Positions 35,255 through 47,793 are shown, numbered from the stretch's first letter. The stretch: DNA of 64,000 nt from Thuidium tamariscinum (GCA_947034885.2 OX344752.2:12028001-12092000); one strand, 5' to 3'. Numbers and translations: made by a program. The notes: generated by a model not told the origin, from the sequence alone.

Positions 35255-36283
35255 CTACTTTGTGTAAACTAGCATGTAATTCACAACTGAAAGAAGACCA
35301 AACTTGACAATACAAAACCACAAATTATAAATTCCCAGATGGTTAGCAAGCTCATCCATTTCTTCTTCAAACACTGTAGAAGAAGGTAAGTCCTGGGCTG
35401 TAGTTCCAACCGATGTGTCCACTGCACTCCTCGAACTTGTAGGCATGGTAGTAGCACCCTCACTTACTTCTAGAGACCTGAGAACCTGTGCTCTTTTCAA
35501 TGTAATGTAGCGCAACGCATCTTCTCCTAAACCAGTGAAGGGTATTGAAAAGAGCTGCAGATTTGCAGCATCTCTCAGTACCTCAACTTTCTTCAAGTTG
35601 GCATCAACCATAGCAGTTGTAGCTTTAGCAAAATCCGACTCCAACTTCTTCACTTTGCCATCAGCCACAGCTTGCTTCTTTGCTTTCCTGTTCCCAATTG
35701 GCCTCACAGGTGAAGTAGCACTACCTTCACCTCCATGCCCTAATTCTCCCTCTTCATCTCCAACACCTGAATCCACACATTGTGACTGTGCAGGATTAGA
35801 GTCCTCAGAAATTTGACGCTTCTGAAGAGGAGGGCGGATTCCATGACTACGATAAGACCTCCACTTTGGAGCATTTCGCAAAACACGCCAATATTCCGTG
35901 TAAATGAAAGGTTTATTATTCTTGGAGGAGTCTTGGTAAATTACCTTCGCTTTGTTAATGTGATCCTCCTTTGTTGTCCCTGACTCATCCAAATTACACA
36001 CGGTTGCGTAGGCACCAACAAATTTAGAGACATTGTGGTTAATGATTCCCCACTTTGACTCCAAACTCCTCTGTGGTAGAAGCACACCTCCTCGTGGACA
36101 CGATTCCTCAAAAACCTTGGCAACTCTTGCCCAAAACTGATCATGTTTCTGTCCACTTCCCTTCAATGCACTCTGAGAAACATTCAACTACGCTTTGCAC
36201 AATCTGACACACTCCTCGTCCTCAAAATTTGATCCTCTTGCAACTCGTAAGGAAGCACTTGGAGACTCTTGGGAGGTTGCCAT
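35255..36283 (-). pseudogene. Harbinger ORF2, Myb/SANT-like DNA-binding protein, one stop
   Basis: Starts at ATG 36283 (MATSQESPSASLRVARGSNF) and runs 342 codons to 35255 with one internal stop, TAG at 36190-36188, where a Trp is expected ('CKA-stop-LNVSQ'). The N-terminal half is the Myb/SANT trihelix-like domain ('FWARVAKVFEE', 'RSLESKWGIINHNVSKFVGAY'). A Lys-rich linker follows ('NRKAKKQAVADGKVKKLES'), then a helical C-terminus. In this superfamily ORF2 binds the element ends and brings in the transposase. Without the stop the gene would be full length, which suggests recent decay. Confidence 0.85.
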
Positions 36284-36649
36284 CACTCTCAATTGTCAAA
36301 CCCACAAAAAATTTCAAACAATAAAGAAAAAAAAGCACACAGAGCCTCAGAAAACCCTACGGCAAGGTTGTACGCTCTGTGCACGAGCTTCACAAGCAGT
36401 ACTGTTTGACAAAGAAGGACGCCCTATGCTACACCCAATCACGCCTTGCCACGTGTCCACATTCAAGAGGCTAGAACTGGATGTCATTTCTACTTGCCCA
36501 ACGGCAAAATCAAAAAATTTGGTGGCCGGGACGCCACCCAGCCTCCACCCCGTGCGCCAGGCCTGCCGTCCCCATGTCGGAGTGGAGCGGTTCGCCCGGC
36601 AACTCCCTCCTAGCCTGCCGGCCTGGCGGACGGAGTGGAGATGCTCTAA

Positions 36650-37611
36650 AGACATAATCCTCACATTTAGCTATGAATTAGGTGTGGAAGTTTGCCTACT
36701 AAGTGCATGAATTTTAGTTTACCTTCAACCTCTTCTATTTTGTACTTTCCATAAATGTAGTTTAGAAAAGAGGCTCCAAAAAATGACACTTCTTTTCCCT
36801 TTTTTAGATGTATGGTTCTAATGTTTTAAAAAGAATTTTAGCATGCTTGAGAGGAACCACTATCTAAGTTGTTTCATAATTTTTTGATATTTACACAACA
36901 TTGTATGAATTTTCAAAGCAAAAGCATAGGACACCTATTTACACCCCACTAGTGACTCCCTTCAGTAAAGAAACACCCTTGAGAGACAAAATGCTCAACT
37001 CCAATAAGTTGCCTCAATAACTCTTCCACTCCAATTGATTGCTCTTGAAACATTGTAGTCATTTTGAGCAAAGGTGAGTGACCATTCAAGGCCAAAATGT
37101 AGATGGTAGATTTAGAAAGTTCTCATTATAAGAAGCCTCATACCTTAAAGGGGTTGTGAACATGTATTTTTAGGATATTAGAAAGTAATTGAAGGTGCAA
37201 GAAAGTTCCAATTGACTTAAGAAGTTCATTTTTGTATACTAGTTAAATACCAATGGGAATCATCAAGAAAATTTGCAATTTTTGGAATGTGTACTATTGC
37301 TTGAATATGTCTATATATCTCTTCATGTATTATTACTTCAAGAATACATGTCGCAAACCATGGAACTAGGGTCCATTTCACTTATCAATTTTAGTTTTCT
37401 ATATTGACATGTCAATTGCAAAAGAGTGATGATGTTTTGCTTTTGTTATAAATATTGTGTGAATATAACAAATAATAAAATGTATTAAATTATTAATACA
37501 ACATTGGATTTGAAAAAGCATTTAAATTCCTAGAATAATAATACTAAATAACTCATTTCCTAAGGCTAATTTGTAGACAAATCTATCGATTTGGGCAATT
37601 TAATACATTAT
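36650..37611. other. AT-rich spacer
   Basis: No gene is seen. The words 'ctaagttgtttcata' near 36867 recall the dispersed repeat at 1-260. Confidence 0.4.
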
Positions 37612-38863
37612 CCCTAAAGGACGGAATGTGTATTCAAAGACACTTGGAATTCTAGTACACAATAATGAAGTCAAAGCTCTTTAAGGGATTAGGGATTGGT
37701 ACGCTCTAGAAACTTGCACATGTCATGGGAGGGTGGGGTGTTCTAGAGTCATTGCAAGAAACACCGACCAAAAAGTCTAGTGTTTTCACAATTAGTATTT
37801 TTTTTTCTTTAGAAGGGCTTTACAATTAGAAAAATAATTTTTTTAAATAGTGAAAAATATATTTCATGTATATACCTTTAAAAAGAAGGTACCTTAGAAA
37901 GGAAAAGCATAGAAAATTTTTCTAAGTAGGAGAACTAGAAAAGTGCAAAATCTCATGAAAATTGGTATTTTTACATTTTAATTTGTAAAAAATAGGAAAA
38001 TCAATTTTTAAGAAAACTAAAAATTGGAAATTTTTAAAGAGTTGATTTTGATGAGATTTCACCAAAAGAATAATCTTAGAACTATCTTCAATGTTCAAAA
38101 ATTGTACACAATAGAAAAAAATTTGCACTCATGAAGAGAACATAAAATTACTTTAGATTTCATTAGAAAGTTATATGTTTTATACTTATACATATAGAGT
38201 GTATACCATAAATCATTAAATTTGGGCACTCATAACGTAGTGATTATTGTAAACTACACCCTGTGATGGCTCAACAAAAATGATTTTAAATATAAAGTGA
38301 TTTTTTTTTAATTTTTGAAAAATAAGTGATCTAATAATCTTCAAGTTAGGTATATTCAATAAAAATTTGATGTTCATTGGACTTAATCTCCAAAAGTTAT
38401 AGTGGACAACAAAAAAGTGGTTCACATTGTGACGGGAAATAGGACTGGTATTTCTTGCAATGACCCTCTACTATATTAGCCTTCTATCACATGTCTAGAA
38501 TATTTGTTTCCCTTAGCATCCCTTCAAAACAAATATTTTTGTAAGAAAAAAAATAAGGCTTATAGTGGATTAAAATTGTTGTATTGGCACACTAAGCCAA
38601 GCCTAGAGTGCATGATGGCCATGTCCCCAAGGTCATAGGTCGACAATAATTTAAAGACTCAATTTTTCTATCAACAATAAAATTTTGAAATGTTTCTACT
38701 TGTCTCTCTACAAGTTCAAAAATTCCAAATGTTATTTGGATGGATGCTTGTAACTCACAAGGCATGTGTTTATAGCACTTAAATTGTCAATTTTAAGTAG
38801 CATTGTTGCAATGAAATGGCACTTTGAGTGTTTTGACTGAAAAACATGGTTTAAGAATTAGGG
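37612..38863. mobile_element. TTAA-type element G with nested foldback-family insert
   Basis: The left end TTAT then CCCTAAAGGACGG (37608 onward) and right end '..GAATTAGGGA' then TTAA (38864-38867) form a weak inverted pair of the CCCTAA type. An internal element (37749-38463) interrupts it, leaving about 537 bp of original sequence. The left flank is TTAT instead of TTAA, so one mutation must be assumed. No ORF. Confidence 0.45.
37749..38463. mobile_element. GCAAGAAACAC-family element (715 bp)
   Basis: Inverted ends TCATTGCAAGAAACACC (37749-37765) and GGTATTTCTTGCAATGA (38447-38463). It shares its terminal word and several interior words with the large palindrome at 58212-59302 and the element at 44312-45044. 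AT-rich and non-coding. Short minus frames inside (37922-38128, 38216-38425) are not credible genes. Confidence 0.6.
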
Positions 38864-38867
38864 ATTA

Positions 38868-40925
38868 AGGAATATATTAGATATTTTTTGAATTCAATGG
38901 TAAAAGCATGAAACACTTGTACTATTTTGCAGTGCATAGTGTACATCCACTTATACAAATTGAGTATAAGTTTAAGGGACTATCTTGTTAAATTTGAAAT
39001 TCATTTAGAAGGTGAATGGTACACTCTTTAAATCAATATTTTGTATAATATCTAAAGAGATTTACTATTTATTATTTTATTTCTATAATTTGTGACTTTT
39101 TAGGTGTTAAAAGTTTCTTGTATTGTAATGACTTCCAAATGATGATTTCTATTTCAAAATTTGAACACTTTGTTCTTCTACTAAGAGCCAAGAATCAATA
39201 ATGAAGAAATTCTTAATTTTTTTATTGTCCTCTACGTGGATGCAAAATGACTCTATTATATTAATATTTCTAAGAATCTAAAACTATGTTTCTAAATTTT
39301 TCTAGTGAAATCTTTTCTCCATTAGTTGTTGAAATATTCTATTATTTTTGTTATATTTTTTGAATGTTTTAATGCAATTTTAAACCAAGAAAATAGAAAC
39401 CTACTAATCACTTTTGTAGTTCTGTATAAAAAGTTTTTAGGGTAAATTCTCTTAGATCCCTATTTTTAGAACATGCTATTTATAGTGCTCACTTAAATAT
39501 CGATATTTTATTTTATTTTAGAATGTTATTTTCTACAACTTGAATCTCTAAGTATATTGAAGTAATTCAACTTAAATCTCTAAATATATTCAACTTGAAT
39601 CTCTAATATTGTGAATAGTAACCTCTTAAATGCAACATGATCATCAAGTGTTTTTTACTTTCATCCCCAAGTGCAATTTCCAGGAAGTGTTTTTTGTAAC
39701 GTCCTATGAAAGAACATATTTAATATTCAATAGAAAACATCTAACTATTTACTATTTCAATGTCTATAGATTCAATTCTATAATCAGTGCGAACATTAGA
39801 CTAAAGTATAAATCAAAATATGATATATTTAGTTTCAAAATTGATTAGAAATTAATTTAGTTTCAAAACAAAATGTAAATTTAAGAAATACATTCATATA
39901 AATTAAATTTTACCTTTCAAATTAAAATATCTATTCAATTTTATAGTGTTAGAAGATATTGAAGTTACATTTGAGATTGATCTTGTGACCAAAAGGGGAA
40001 GGATAAAGAAATCAAAGTTTGAAATTCATTGACACTTCATTTTAATAAACATCTTAAGGAATAGATGTATAGGTGGGTGGTTCATATATGACAACATAAA
40101 AGTTCATATATCAATGAATATTTTATATATTGAATGAGGAAATGGATGTTCATACATTGGCATATTCATCCATTGAATTTTCAACATCACAACTACCTAA
40201 ATATTTTGTTGTCATGTGAGTTTTCAAAAAAAAATTAGAAGAATTCTTTTCTTTTACCCTTACATGGACTTTGGAAAAAAGCTACAATTAGACCCTTTAA
40301 AAGTCCATAAGTACACTTCCGCAATGATTTTCAGTTTCTCATATCACGAAGAAAATGCATGACAAAATCATACATGATCTCAACCACATTATAGTGCTAA
40401 GAATTCATTAATCTATAATTGAAATAAAACAACACTTTCATAAAAAAAATCTTTAATGTCATTGTTAATAACCATAATTATAATAGTTATAAACAATATC
40501 TTGAAAGAAATTCATTCTAATAAACTAGAAATACCTCTGTACCATTTAGAGCAAACTATTTTTTCTATGTAGTTTAGCTTGCTTGCACCAAAGTATTTAT
40601 ATTATCATTTTGCAAACATTTGGTTCCTTCAAATTTAACATAAATGTTAGATATTAAATGATTATTATTGCAAACATAGCAAAAAGAAAATTAAAGTATG
40701 GTATGATGATCATTTGACCTACGAGCATTACTTTTTTTCCGCTACAATCCTTTCTTGTTAAATTGGTATTTTTCTAAATATTTGTAACTTTTTAGGGCAA
40801 AATTGCTTCAACTCTAATTACTTGAGTTCCATTGAGAAGTACACCCACCCTATTAAGAAGTGATATGTTCTTCTTCTAAGATAAGGTCATTTGACCCTAC
40901 TATAGTTGGAGGTTACATGGCGATA
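38868..40925. other. Gene-free AT-rich DNA
   Basis: A fragment of the GCAAGAAACAC family end ('catgaaacacttgtactatttt') lies near 38908-38930. Otherwise no gene, RNA or clear repeat is seen. Confidence 0.4.
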
Positions 40926-40929
40926 TTAA

Positions 40930-41873
40930 CCCCTAAAGGTTTTTGATTATGTTTCCACCAAAATCATTCCAAAACTGTGATTTCTAATACAAGTGCAATT
41001 TTTTTTCTTAAACATTTTTTGACATATTTAACTAGAGGATCTTGTAGTTAGGTAATTTGAACAGATGTGGAAAAAATTTCAAAAATTTCCACCGTGTAGA
41101 TTGCAAGATATTAACATTTGGACTAGCAAAAATCCTTTTTTTAACCCTGAGAAAATACGGGCAGCTCCTCTTCACAAGGTCACATTTGTACACGAAAATA
41201 CTCAAAATGATGGTTACTCTTTGAATTAATTTTACAATGAAAGTTGGCTATATGCTCAAAAATTTTCAAATCATTTGGGATTGTATAACATATAGGAAAA
41301 AAATAGTTAGTAGAAAGAAGTAGAAAATGCTTGAAAATACTAAATTGTGAACAATTTATTTATAAAAATTAAAAATGTCAATCCCAATGGTTAAAATATT
41401 TTAATAAACAATATTCAGCCTATGTTTTAGTTTTTGTTCAAAAATATTAAAAATTGAATTAAATACAGAATTTCAAACTTTTTTGTGGTGTAAAGATTCT
41501 ATAACTACCCACAAACTACCACAAACTAAAATTCCTTATAACTTTTGACTCATTTATCGAAATGCAATGAATCAAAGCTTTCCATATAGATAAAAATCTA
41601 ATAAACCAAATTCAAAATTTTATTTTCTTAAAAAGTAATTTTTAAAGAAGTTTATTTTGCTGCCCAGGCTGCCCGGAGTTCAAACAAAATAGCATATCAT
41701 GCCATAACTTTTTAACCGTGTGGTCAAAAGTTATGAAAATTGTTAGGCCTTGAAGCTACTCCTCGGACACTTCTTGTGTGAAAATTTTGAAGAAAAATAA
41801 ATAAAAACTCCATTCATATAAAGCTACCCAAAATTGCTATGTTGCCAAAAAACGCAATTTAGGGTTTTAGGGG
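40930..41873. mobile_element. TTAA-flanked element C (944 bp), inverse copy of B
   Basis: TTAA at 40926-40929 and 41874-41877. Ends are CCCCTAAAGGTTTTTGA and, inward from the right, CCCCTAAAACCCTAAATTGCG. The whole element is the reverse-orientation counterpart of 23831-24773 with one base difference in length and many small changes, so both are old. Non-coding. Confidence 0.75.
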
Positions 41874-41883
41874 TTAAGCATTC

Positions 41884-41960
41884 CATTCATGTACTATGGG
41901 TTTGAATTTATGACCACCTCACAAATGTGCCAAGGCCACAACTATTGAGCCAAGAGTGTA
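41884..41960 (-). repeat. tRNA-like (SINE-head-like) sequence, weak
   Basis: On the minus strand the order CTTGGCTCAATAGTTG (box A-like) then GGTCATAAATTCAAACCC (box B-like) with about 40 bp between resembles a worn tRNA-derived promoter. It does not fold as a functional tRNA. It could be a SINE remnant or chance. Confidence 0.25.
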
Positions 41961-43054
41961 AGTGACAAAGAGTAGAAATATTAGCCTCTACAAAAGTTTT
42001 GCCATAGTTAGACCAATAGTCTAAATTTTTTTATCCTAAATCCAAAAATTCATTATTTTATTTGGACTTTTTCGAGCAGTGGCTTAGAATTTGGCAACCT
42101 CTTAGGGATCCCAAATCTTTTCTAATGAGACATGTTTGGGTTCTACTACCACACTATACCCCGCTTATTTTGTTGTCATTGGAGAATCTGCCATAATACT
42201 TAGGCTTAGCAAAACCTTTTTCATCTATACAGAGCTTAAGATAGGCACACCAAAAGTGTCATTTATAGTTTGTATACATTTCCAAAATCACTTAATATGT
42301 ACTTAATTATGTAAAAGAATGCTTTTAGAATCAAACTTTGTTCCTTCATAACTTTTGTATGCAATACCCAAATGTTGTGTTTTTTCATGTGTTAGAACTT
42401 CCTTTCATTTTTCAATAAGAAAATAAAAATTTGAAAAGTCTAATAATAGTAATCAAGTACAATAGCAATTAGTAAGGCTTTTGGATTACTTATTTCATAT
42501 TATACTCTATAATATAATTTTGTTTGAATTTTTGAATTTTCTTTTCTAAAACAGGCATACAAATCTTTATTATAGATATATTTTTGACTTGACAATCAAA
42601 GGAGTGCATATAAAATGAACTAAACACAATTACGAGTTGGTGCTCTATATCCAACATCATTTATTAATTTAATTTAATTGATACAAATCTATAACTTAAG
42701 ATAGGCTATTTGTTTTTTTTGTTTGTTATGTTCAGATTTCCTAGCCTGTAAGTCCCCTGGTCATGTGCTTTGTACCATCAAAAATCCCTTTACGAGCAAG
42801 GTGCACAAGCTTTGTTTCATGGCATTCACCATGAGAAAGTTATGAATTTTTGAGTTATTTTTGGTTTAAAAAAATTAGAAAATTACTTTTACTTTTGGTT
42901 TGGTTGTGGAAATGACATAGAGTACACTAGTGAAAATGAAGTTTCATTGCAATGAAAATTTAGAGTAAAACCAACCCAAAACAAAAGTCCAACTTTAATT
43001 TTTTCAGCAAGGAAGGAGGTCCATCTAAGAGCTAAAACTGATTTTTGGAGAAGT
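41961..43054. repeat. Dispersed repeats of unknown class
   Basis: 42230-42390 is a reverse-orientation relative of 838-1020 and 22257-22440. 42770-42930 ('gtgcacaagctttgtttcatgg', 'acttttacttttggtttggttgtgg') is a diverged direct copy of 45510-45660, and its second half recurs at 59310-59360. No coding sequence. Confidence 0.5.
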
Positions 43055-43321
43055 GAAACTTCTTGAATTATTTTTTGAGTAAATTTTTTGTAAAAGACAA
43101 GTGGAATTGGCATCTAACCCAAGTTGTTTCATATTTTTAAGAGCTCTATGGAATTAGTTATGAAACTTTAAAGTCAAAATGGCATAAGGCTCTAAACCTA
43201 CCCACCCCTCAACTGTACCCTCTTTAAACATTCTTGTAAAGATGAAAAAACAGCATGTACAAATAATGTACATTCGAGAAGGTGGGTGATTTTAGAGCAT
43301 GAGCAGTTTTGGAGCCTCCTC
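43055..43321 (+). repeat. Dispersed AT-rich repeat, copy 2
   Basis: Direct copy of 1-260: shared TTGGCATCTAACCCAAGTTG (or one-base variant), 'agctct.t.gaattagttatgaa', 'atggcataaggctct', 'agcatgtac', and the terminal 'gagcctcctccc'. Function and class unknown. Confidence 0.65.
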
Positions 43322-43742
43322 CCAGTTGGGCAAATTGGTCGTCTTCTCCCATTCTCGTCCTAGACGTGCAGTGAATAGTGAGTAGTGAATACCGTACCTT
43401 AGTAGAGCAAGTAAAATTTTAAATTTTTTTAAAATAAGATCTTGGGGAGAATAGTATTGCTAAAAGTAATAAAGCGGGGTAAAAGGGTTCCTTCTTCCTG
43501 CAATAGCCTAGATACTACAGTAACTGTAGTTCTATTCGTGTAAAAAAAAAGGAAAAAAAAACATCATTGAGGAGAACCAACAGAATCAATGGTACGTAAG
43601 TTATGCAACTGGAATCCTAACTTATTAGAAGTCTGCAATTTGCAACTTAGCTGAATCAGCACAAAATAACTTAATCCCTGTCTTCACTGACCTCACTCAC
43701 TCCTCACCAGTGCTCAGGGTATCTTTTGAGTTTTACCAACTA

Positions 43743-43902
43743 AGGTAAATCATCCCATTACAGACCAAATGGGAGCAGACCCATTGTGGGTCAAATTGTA
43801 CTGGTGGTGTACATTTAAAAACTTGAATGTACACTACCACTAAAATCTGACTTGCAATGGGTTTGCTCCCGCATTTATTCTATAATGGGGTAGTTCACCC
43901 TA
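43743..43902. mobile_element. Hairpin MITE 3 (about 160 bp)
   Basis: Palindrome with arms of about 75 bp: left 'catcccattacagaccaaatgggagcagacccatt', centre 'gtgtacatttaaaaacttgaatgtacac' (43808-43835), right 'aatgggtttgctcccgcatttattctataatgggg'. Non-coding; no related copy noticed in this window. Confidence 0.6.
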
Positions 43903-44311
43903 CTTTCCAATAATCTCTATATAGTGGAAATATCCAAAACCATCCAAATAAAGAATTCAGCATAGTTGGAGGCAACATTTTCTAAAAATGATATTTTTCT
44001 AGTATTAGCAAGTGAAAATCATGAATATTTCAAAAAAAAATTAGATTTTTCAGATATAGTAAGTAATTTCTACAAATTTTCAAAGTGTTGGCTCCCTAGA
44101 CTTGTGGAACCGTCCTATAGGTGCCCCAAAAACTGAACCTTGCGAAAATCAGCACTCAACCAACCAAATTTTCCTATGTGTCCTTCAATTGTGTCAACAA
44201 ATTACAATCATAAATGTGGCGAGCACATTAAGGGAAGTCTACTGACACATTTAGGTGAATCTACAGTCCACTGCAAGGAATAGGTGTGAGAATGGGTGTT
44301 TTGCCCTTACG

Positions 44312-45044
44312 GGGCAATTGCATGAAACACTTGTACTATTTTCCGTCACACGTCTCATGCTGATCTGTTTTTTGATCATAACTTTTGCATTTTTGCTCCA
44401 AATGACTCAAGATTTCTAGAGAAGGTACTCATAACTATTATACAGCTTACATGAATTTTTGATAATTTTCAAAAATAGTTTGATATAAAAATAGTACTAG
44501 TGATTGAATGTTACATATGACAATTTGGAGGTTTTTAGTACTATGGAATACCTTTTTTTAATGATTTTGAGATGAAATTTAGATGAGATGGTCTTCTAAT
44601 AGACTTCTAGCTTTCCACAAAAGGATTTTCAAAAATAGTTAATTTTATGTCATGTGGAGGTCTACAAAGAGAGCTTCATTCTGCTTGTATTTTGAAACAT
44701 ATAAAATATTATTTTAGTAGGTTCTTTGGTGAATGACCATCTCCATAAAGTTGTTGCAAATGGCCACTTTTTATTTTTTGTATTTACTTATTTTTACTAT
44801 TTTTTCCTAATTAAAACATGAAGGTATATATTTTCTTGAGGTTTGGCACTTTTCCAATTCTCCTACTTAGAAACTTTTCCTATACAATTCCTTTTGTAGG
44901 TACCTATGTCTTAAAGGTGTATACATAAGTCATATTTTTTTTTAAATTTAAAAATTATTTTTCTAATTAAATAGTACTCTAGAAAAAGTTAGGAGTACTA
45001 TTGCAAAACGCAACAAACAGTACAGGTGTTTCGTACAATCACCC
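44312..45044. mobile_element. GCAAGAAACAC-family element (733 bp)
   Basis: The left end GGGCAATTGCATGAAACACT and the right end read inward, GGGTGATTGTACGAAACACC, are inverted and match the tip of the palindrome at 58212. TAC occurs just outside both ends and may be a 3-bp target duplication. Interior words shared with 58212-59302 include 'gctccaaatgactcaa', 'ttctaatagacttctagc' and 'ccacaaagagagcttcactctgc'. Unlike that copy, this one does not fold end to end. Confidence 0.6.
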
Positions 45045-46118
45045 TACGGAACATTTCTTTTCAAATATGGAGTCCATTTTTTTCCTCTATTTTTTATAGA
45101 CTTTTGACAGGATGTTTTCTTTTCCAAAGAATGTTTTCAAATTATTACAATTGTTTTTTTTCCCCAATTCCATCAGTTAACAATGAACTAATAGGTGGCT
45201 CTTTCCAAACATTGGCCCTTACAAGATGATAATAATGATGTTGGTTCAATGACCATTGTGAATGGGCATTCTATTGGGATAATTTGACAAGCCATGCTTC
45301 ATATACTACAATAGCAATTGCATCCTTGTTACGATGGTACAAGTGAGGTATATAATGGTAGTTGAGCAATGAAGTTGGGAGAAATGTGTTTTGAATGAGA
45401 GCCAATCTATACCTTAAGGCACAATCTCTGTTTGTTTTATTTGTTGCGTTGAGATCTCAAGGACCGTGCATTGTATAGTTGTGTTCTTGGTACCATTGGA
45501 AAACTCTTGGTAAGGAAGGGTGCACAAGCTTTGTTTTGTTGTGTTTTGACCTCCAATGGGAAAGTTATTGAATTTCAAAATTTTGAACAATTAAAAAATT
45601 TAGAAAACTACTTTTACTTTTGTTTTGGTTGTCGCAACAACACAAGATACATTGGTGTGAATTGCATCAAGGGTGCCATTGTAGAGGCCGCAACAAACTT
45701 CCTCCCTCCCACACCATTTTTCTTCCTTTGCTTATGCCTTCTAGCATGGGTGGTTTACCTTGGTCCAAGCTATCATGGAAATATTTTAGATCAAAAGGGA
45801 AAGATTTTACCATTGAAGAAGAGCTTCAACTACCTCTATATCTCGTTCGCTTATGATAATTTCAGACAATGATGATTTCGATAAGATTTGAAAAGTTCTC
45901 TTTAGATTCAATTGGGTTGATAAGTCCAAACTCAAAAATGACAGTACATTATTATTCAACATTAGGGTTTTTCTTTTGCTCCTCTAAAAAACAGGAGCCT
46001 CTAATACAACAACTTTCAATCAACTAATGTTTTTTTACAAATTAAATCATTCCTAAAAATCCAAGGAGGAATTATTCCAATCTCCAAGGGCTTGTTAAAA
46101 ACGAGTTATGGACATAGC
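45045..46118. other. Gene-free DNA with dispersed repeat at 45480-45660
   Basis: The frame 45471-45872 spans a repeat copy shared with 42770-42930 and has no family signature, so I do not call it a gene. Nothing else recognised. Confidence 0.4.
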
Positions 46119-46433
46119 AACTTCAAGGGCCCTAAAAGTGATGTGCTACCTCTCTCATTAACCTCTCTCATTATCATATTGCCCATATGCCACGTGTGCA
46201 TTTAGGATGCTCTAACATTTGACTTCGTCAATCTTCACAAATGATACAACAGACACCACTTCAGTCCAATTCTGACAACCAGTGATCCGGGAGAATTGAC
46301 AACTGCCTGTGACCCAACCTCGCAAATGAAAAAGAAAATTCCGGTTGAATATCAGGAGGAATCACAAATGGGTTCAGCCACTTCCTGACTATTTGCTGAT
46401 CATCTCCCCTTCACTTTTAGGGCCCTTGAAGTT
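46119..46433. mobile_element. MITE with 23-bp perfect inverted ends (315 bp)
   Basis: AACTTCAAGGGCCCTAAAAG plus three more bases (46119-46141) is repeated exactly in inverse at 46411-46433. The interior is non-coding, with 'acctctcattaacctctcatt' and a Pro-like leader. The right end overlaps a hairpin at 46428-46474. It lies 1.5 kb upstream of the glyoxal-oxidase-like gene. Confidence 0.75.
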
Positions 46434-46474
46434 TCAAAACAGGGTTACTGTAACTTCCCCTGTTTTGAAACTTC
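46428..46474. repeat. Perfect 17-bp hairpin
   Basis: GAAGTTTCAAAACAGGG (46428-46444) pairs with CCCTGTTTTGAAACTTC (46458-46474) around a 13-nt loop. It begins inside the right end of the MITE at 46119-46433. Confidence 0.8.
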
Positions 46475-47793
46475 GGGACAAATACCGATCAAAATCCCAA
46501 GAAATTTCTTAATCGTAGTTTAAATAGAGGAAACAAGCAAAGTAGGTGCAGCATAATCCGGTGGAGTATGGGAAAGTCCAGGATATTTAAGCTCACTGGT
46601 GAAGTTCAAAATGCTCCCGAAAGTTGTGAGTCCCAACGCAGCACAATACAATGTTATCCATTCCACAAGCAACCTCCGTCGGTACCATAGCACTAGGTTG
46701 CAGGAGCTTCAGAAGCAATCCTGGAGCGCATTGTCATGGCTGACTTTCCACCAGAAGAAGCCCCAACAAAACGACCCTCACCACTCATCAGCACCGCAAC
46801 CATCCCGTTGTGAACCTTCCCAGTTGCCATCGACTTATATTTACACACGCACAGTGGCGCGCTTTCTAAAAATACTTGAATCTCAAAAAAAATTTACCGA
46901 ATATTGCGACCACAGGAAAATAGTGAGCCACAGACATTGCACTAGCTACAGTAGTTCCATGGATTGGTAACCCTCACGGACTCATGGTTCCCCAAATCAT
47001 GAAAAAATAAGCAAAAGTATTGCGCTCCTGCAATTGGGATTTCTAATCCTCCGAATGCTCAAATTAGCATGTCCAAAGAATTGGCGAAAGACGAGGGAAG
47101 CTGCTGTTGGGAGCGTGAATATAGCAGGTTGCTCCGTCCGTCGTTTGCTGGTGGTCGTTGACAGGCTTTTCATAGTAGCTCGCGAACATGCAGACCACCT
47201 TTGGCTGGCAAATCCTTCGGTCTCCTCATCCGCTGTGATTGATCAGTCCGCGTATCCATAAGCTACAGGCTCAACATGCTGGTGCCCATAGTTCCAGGTT
47301 TCTGGGTTGCCCTTTGACCGCGCGAGCTGCTCGCCTGCCATGATGCTCATGCCGCTCGCGAAGTGCTACAAATAACTTTCCGTCATTGCCATCTTCAAAT
47401 TAAGCGCCAATTTTGATCGACGCATCCGAGTGGACAAAGCAGTCGAAACTGGGTTCGGTGTAGATCTGAGGCTGCAGATGGATTAGAGCTGAGAAAAGTG
47501 ATAATTTCTTTGAAATTTCTTCTTCTGTCGATTACTGGTGACGATGAGCGTGCTTGGCAGTCTCTGCGGCGCCGCAAGACTCGGAGGCCTCGTCGGAGAG
47601 AAATATTCGTTAAATTGAACTCCAGTCACCTCGTACGATCACTTCTGCAATTTTGCAGCTCCATTTGGAGCCAATCTAGAGTTCTAGACTCTGGACTGGA
47701 GTCATAGCTATCGATCAGATCGATAGAGGAATGATCGATACCGATTAGTCTACATTCTTCTCTAGCTAGACTGTAACATACAATCAGATGATG
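46475..47793. promoter_or_regulatory. Upstream region of the glyoxal-oxidase-like gene
   Basis: Moderate GC. An ATG-initiated frame of 120 codons at 46611-46970 (MLPKVVSPNAAQYNVIHS) has no recognised domain, and its upstream 'gatatttaag' could be a TATA-like box. It may be a small unknown gene, but support is weak. A palindromic 'gctatcgatcagatcgatag' lies at 47706-47725. Nothing else is clear. Confidence 0.25.

Larger units (their letters stand above)
33521..36646. mobile_element. PIF/Harbinger transposon, 3126 bp, complete ends
   Basis: Inverted ends GAGCATCTCCACT.CG.CCGCCAGGC (about 25 bp, two mismatches) at 33521-33545 and 36622-36646. The target duplication TAA lies at 33518-33520 and 36647-36649, as expected for the superfamily (TWA). 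It carries two converging ORFs, a DDE transposase on plus and a Myb-like ORF2 on minus, the standard arrangement. Both are interrupted by stops. The left subterminal 150 bp is very GC-rich, unlike the surroundings. Confidence 0.92.

Noticed and set aside
45471..45872. 133-codon plus-strand frame
   Set aside because: It overlaps a dispersed repeat shared with 42770-42930, starts at a non-ATG-supported position and has no family signature.
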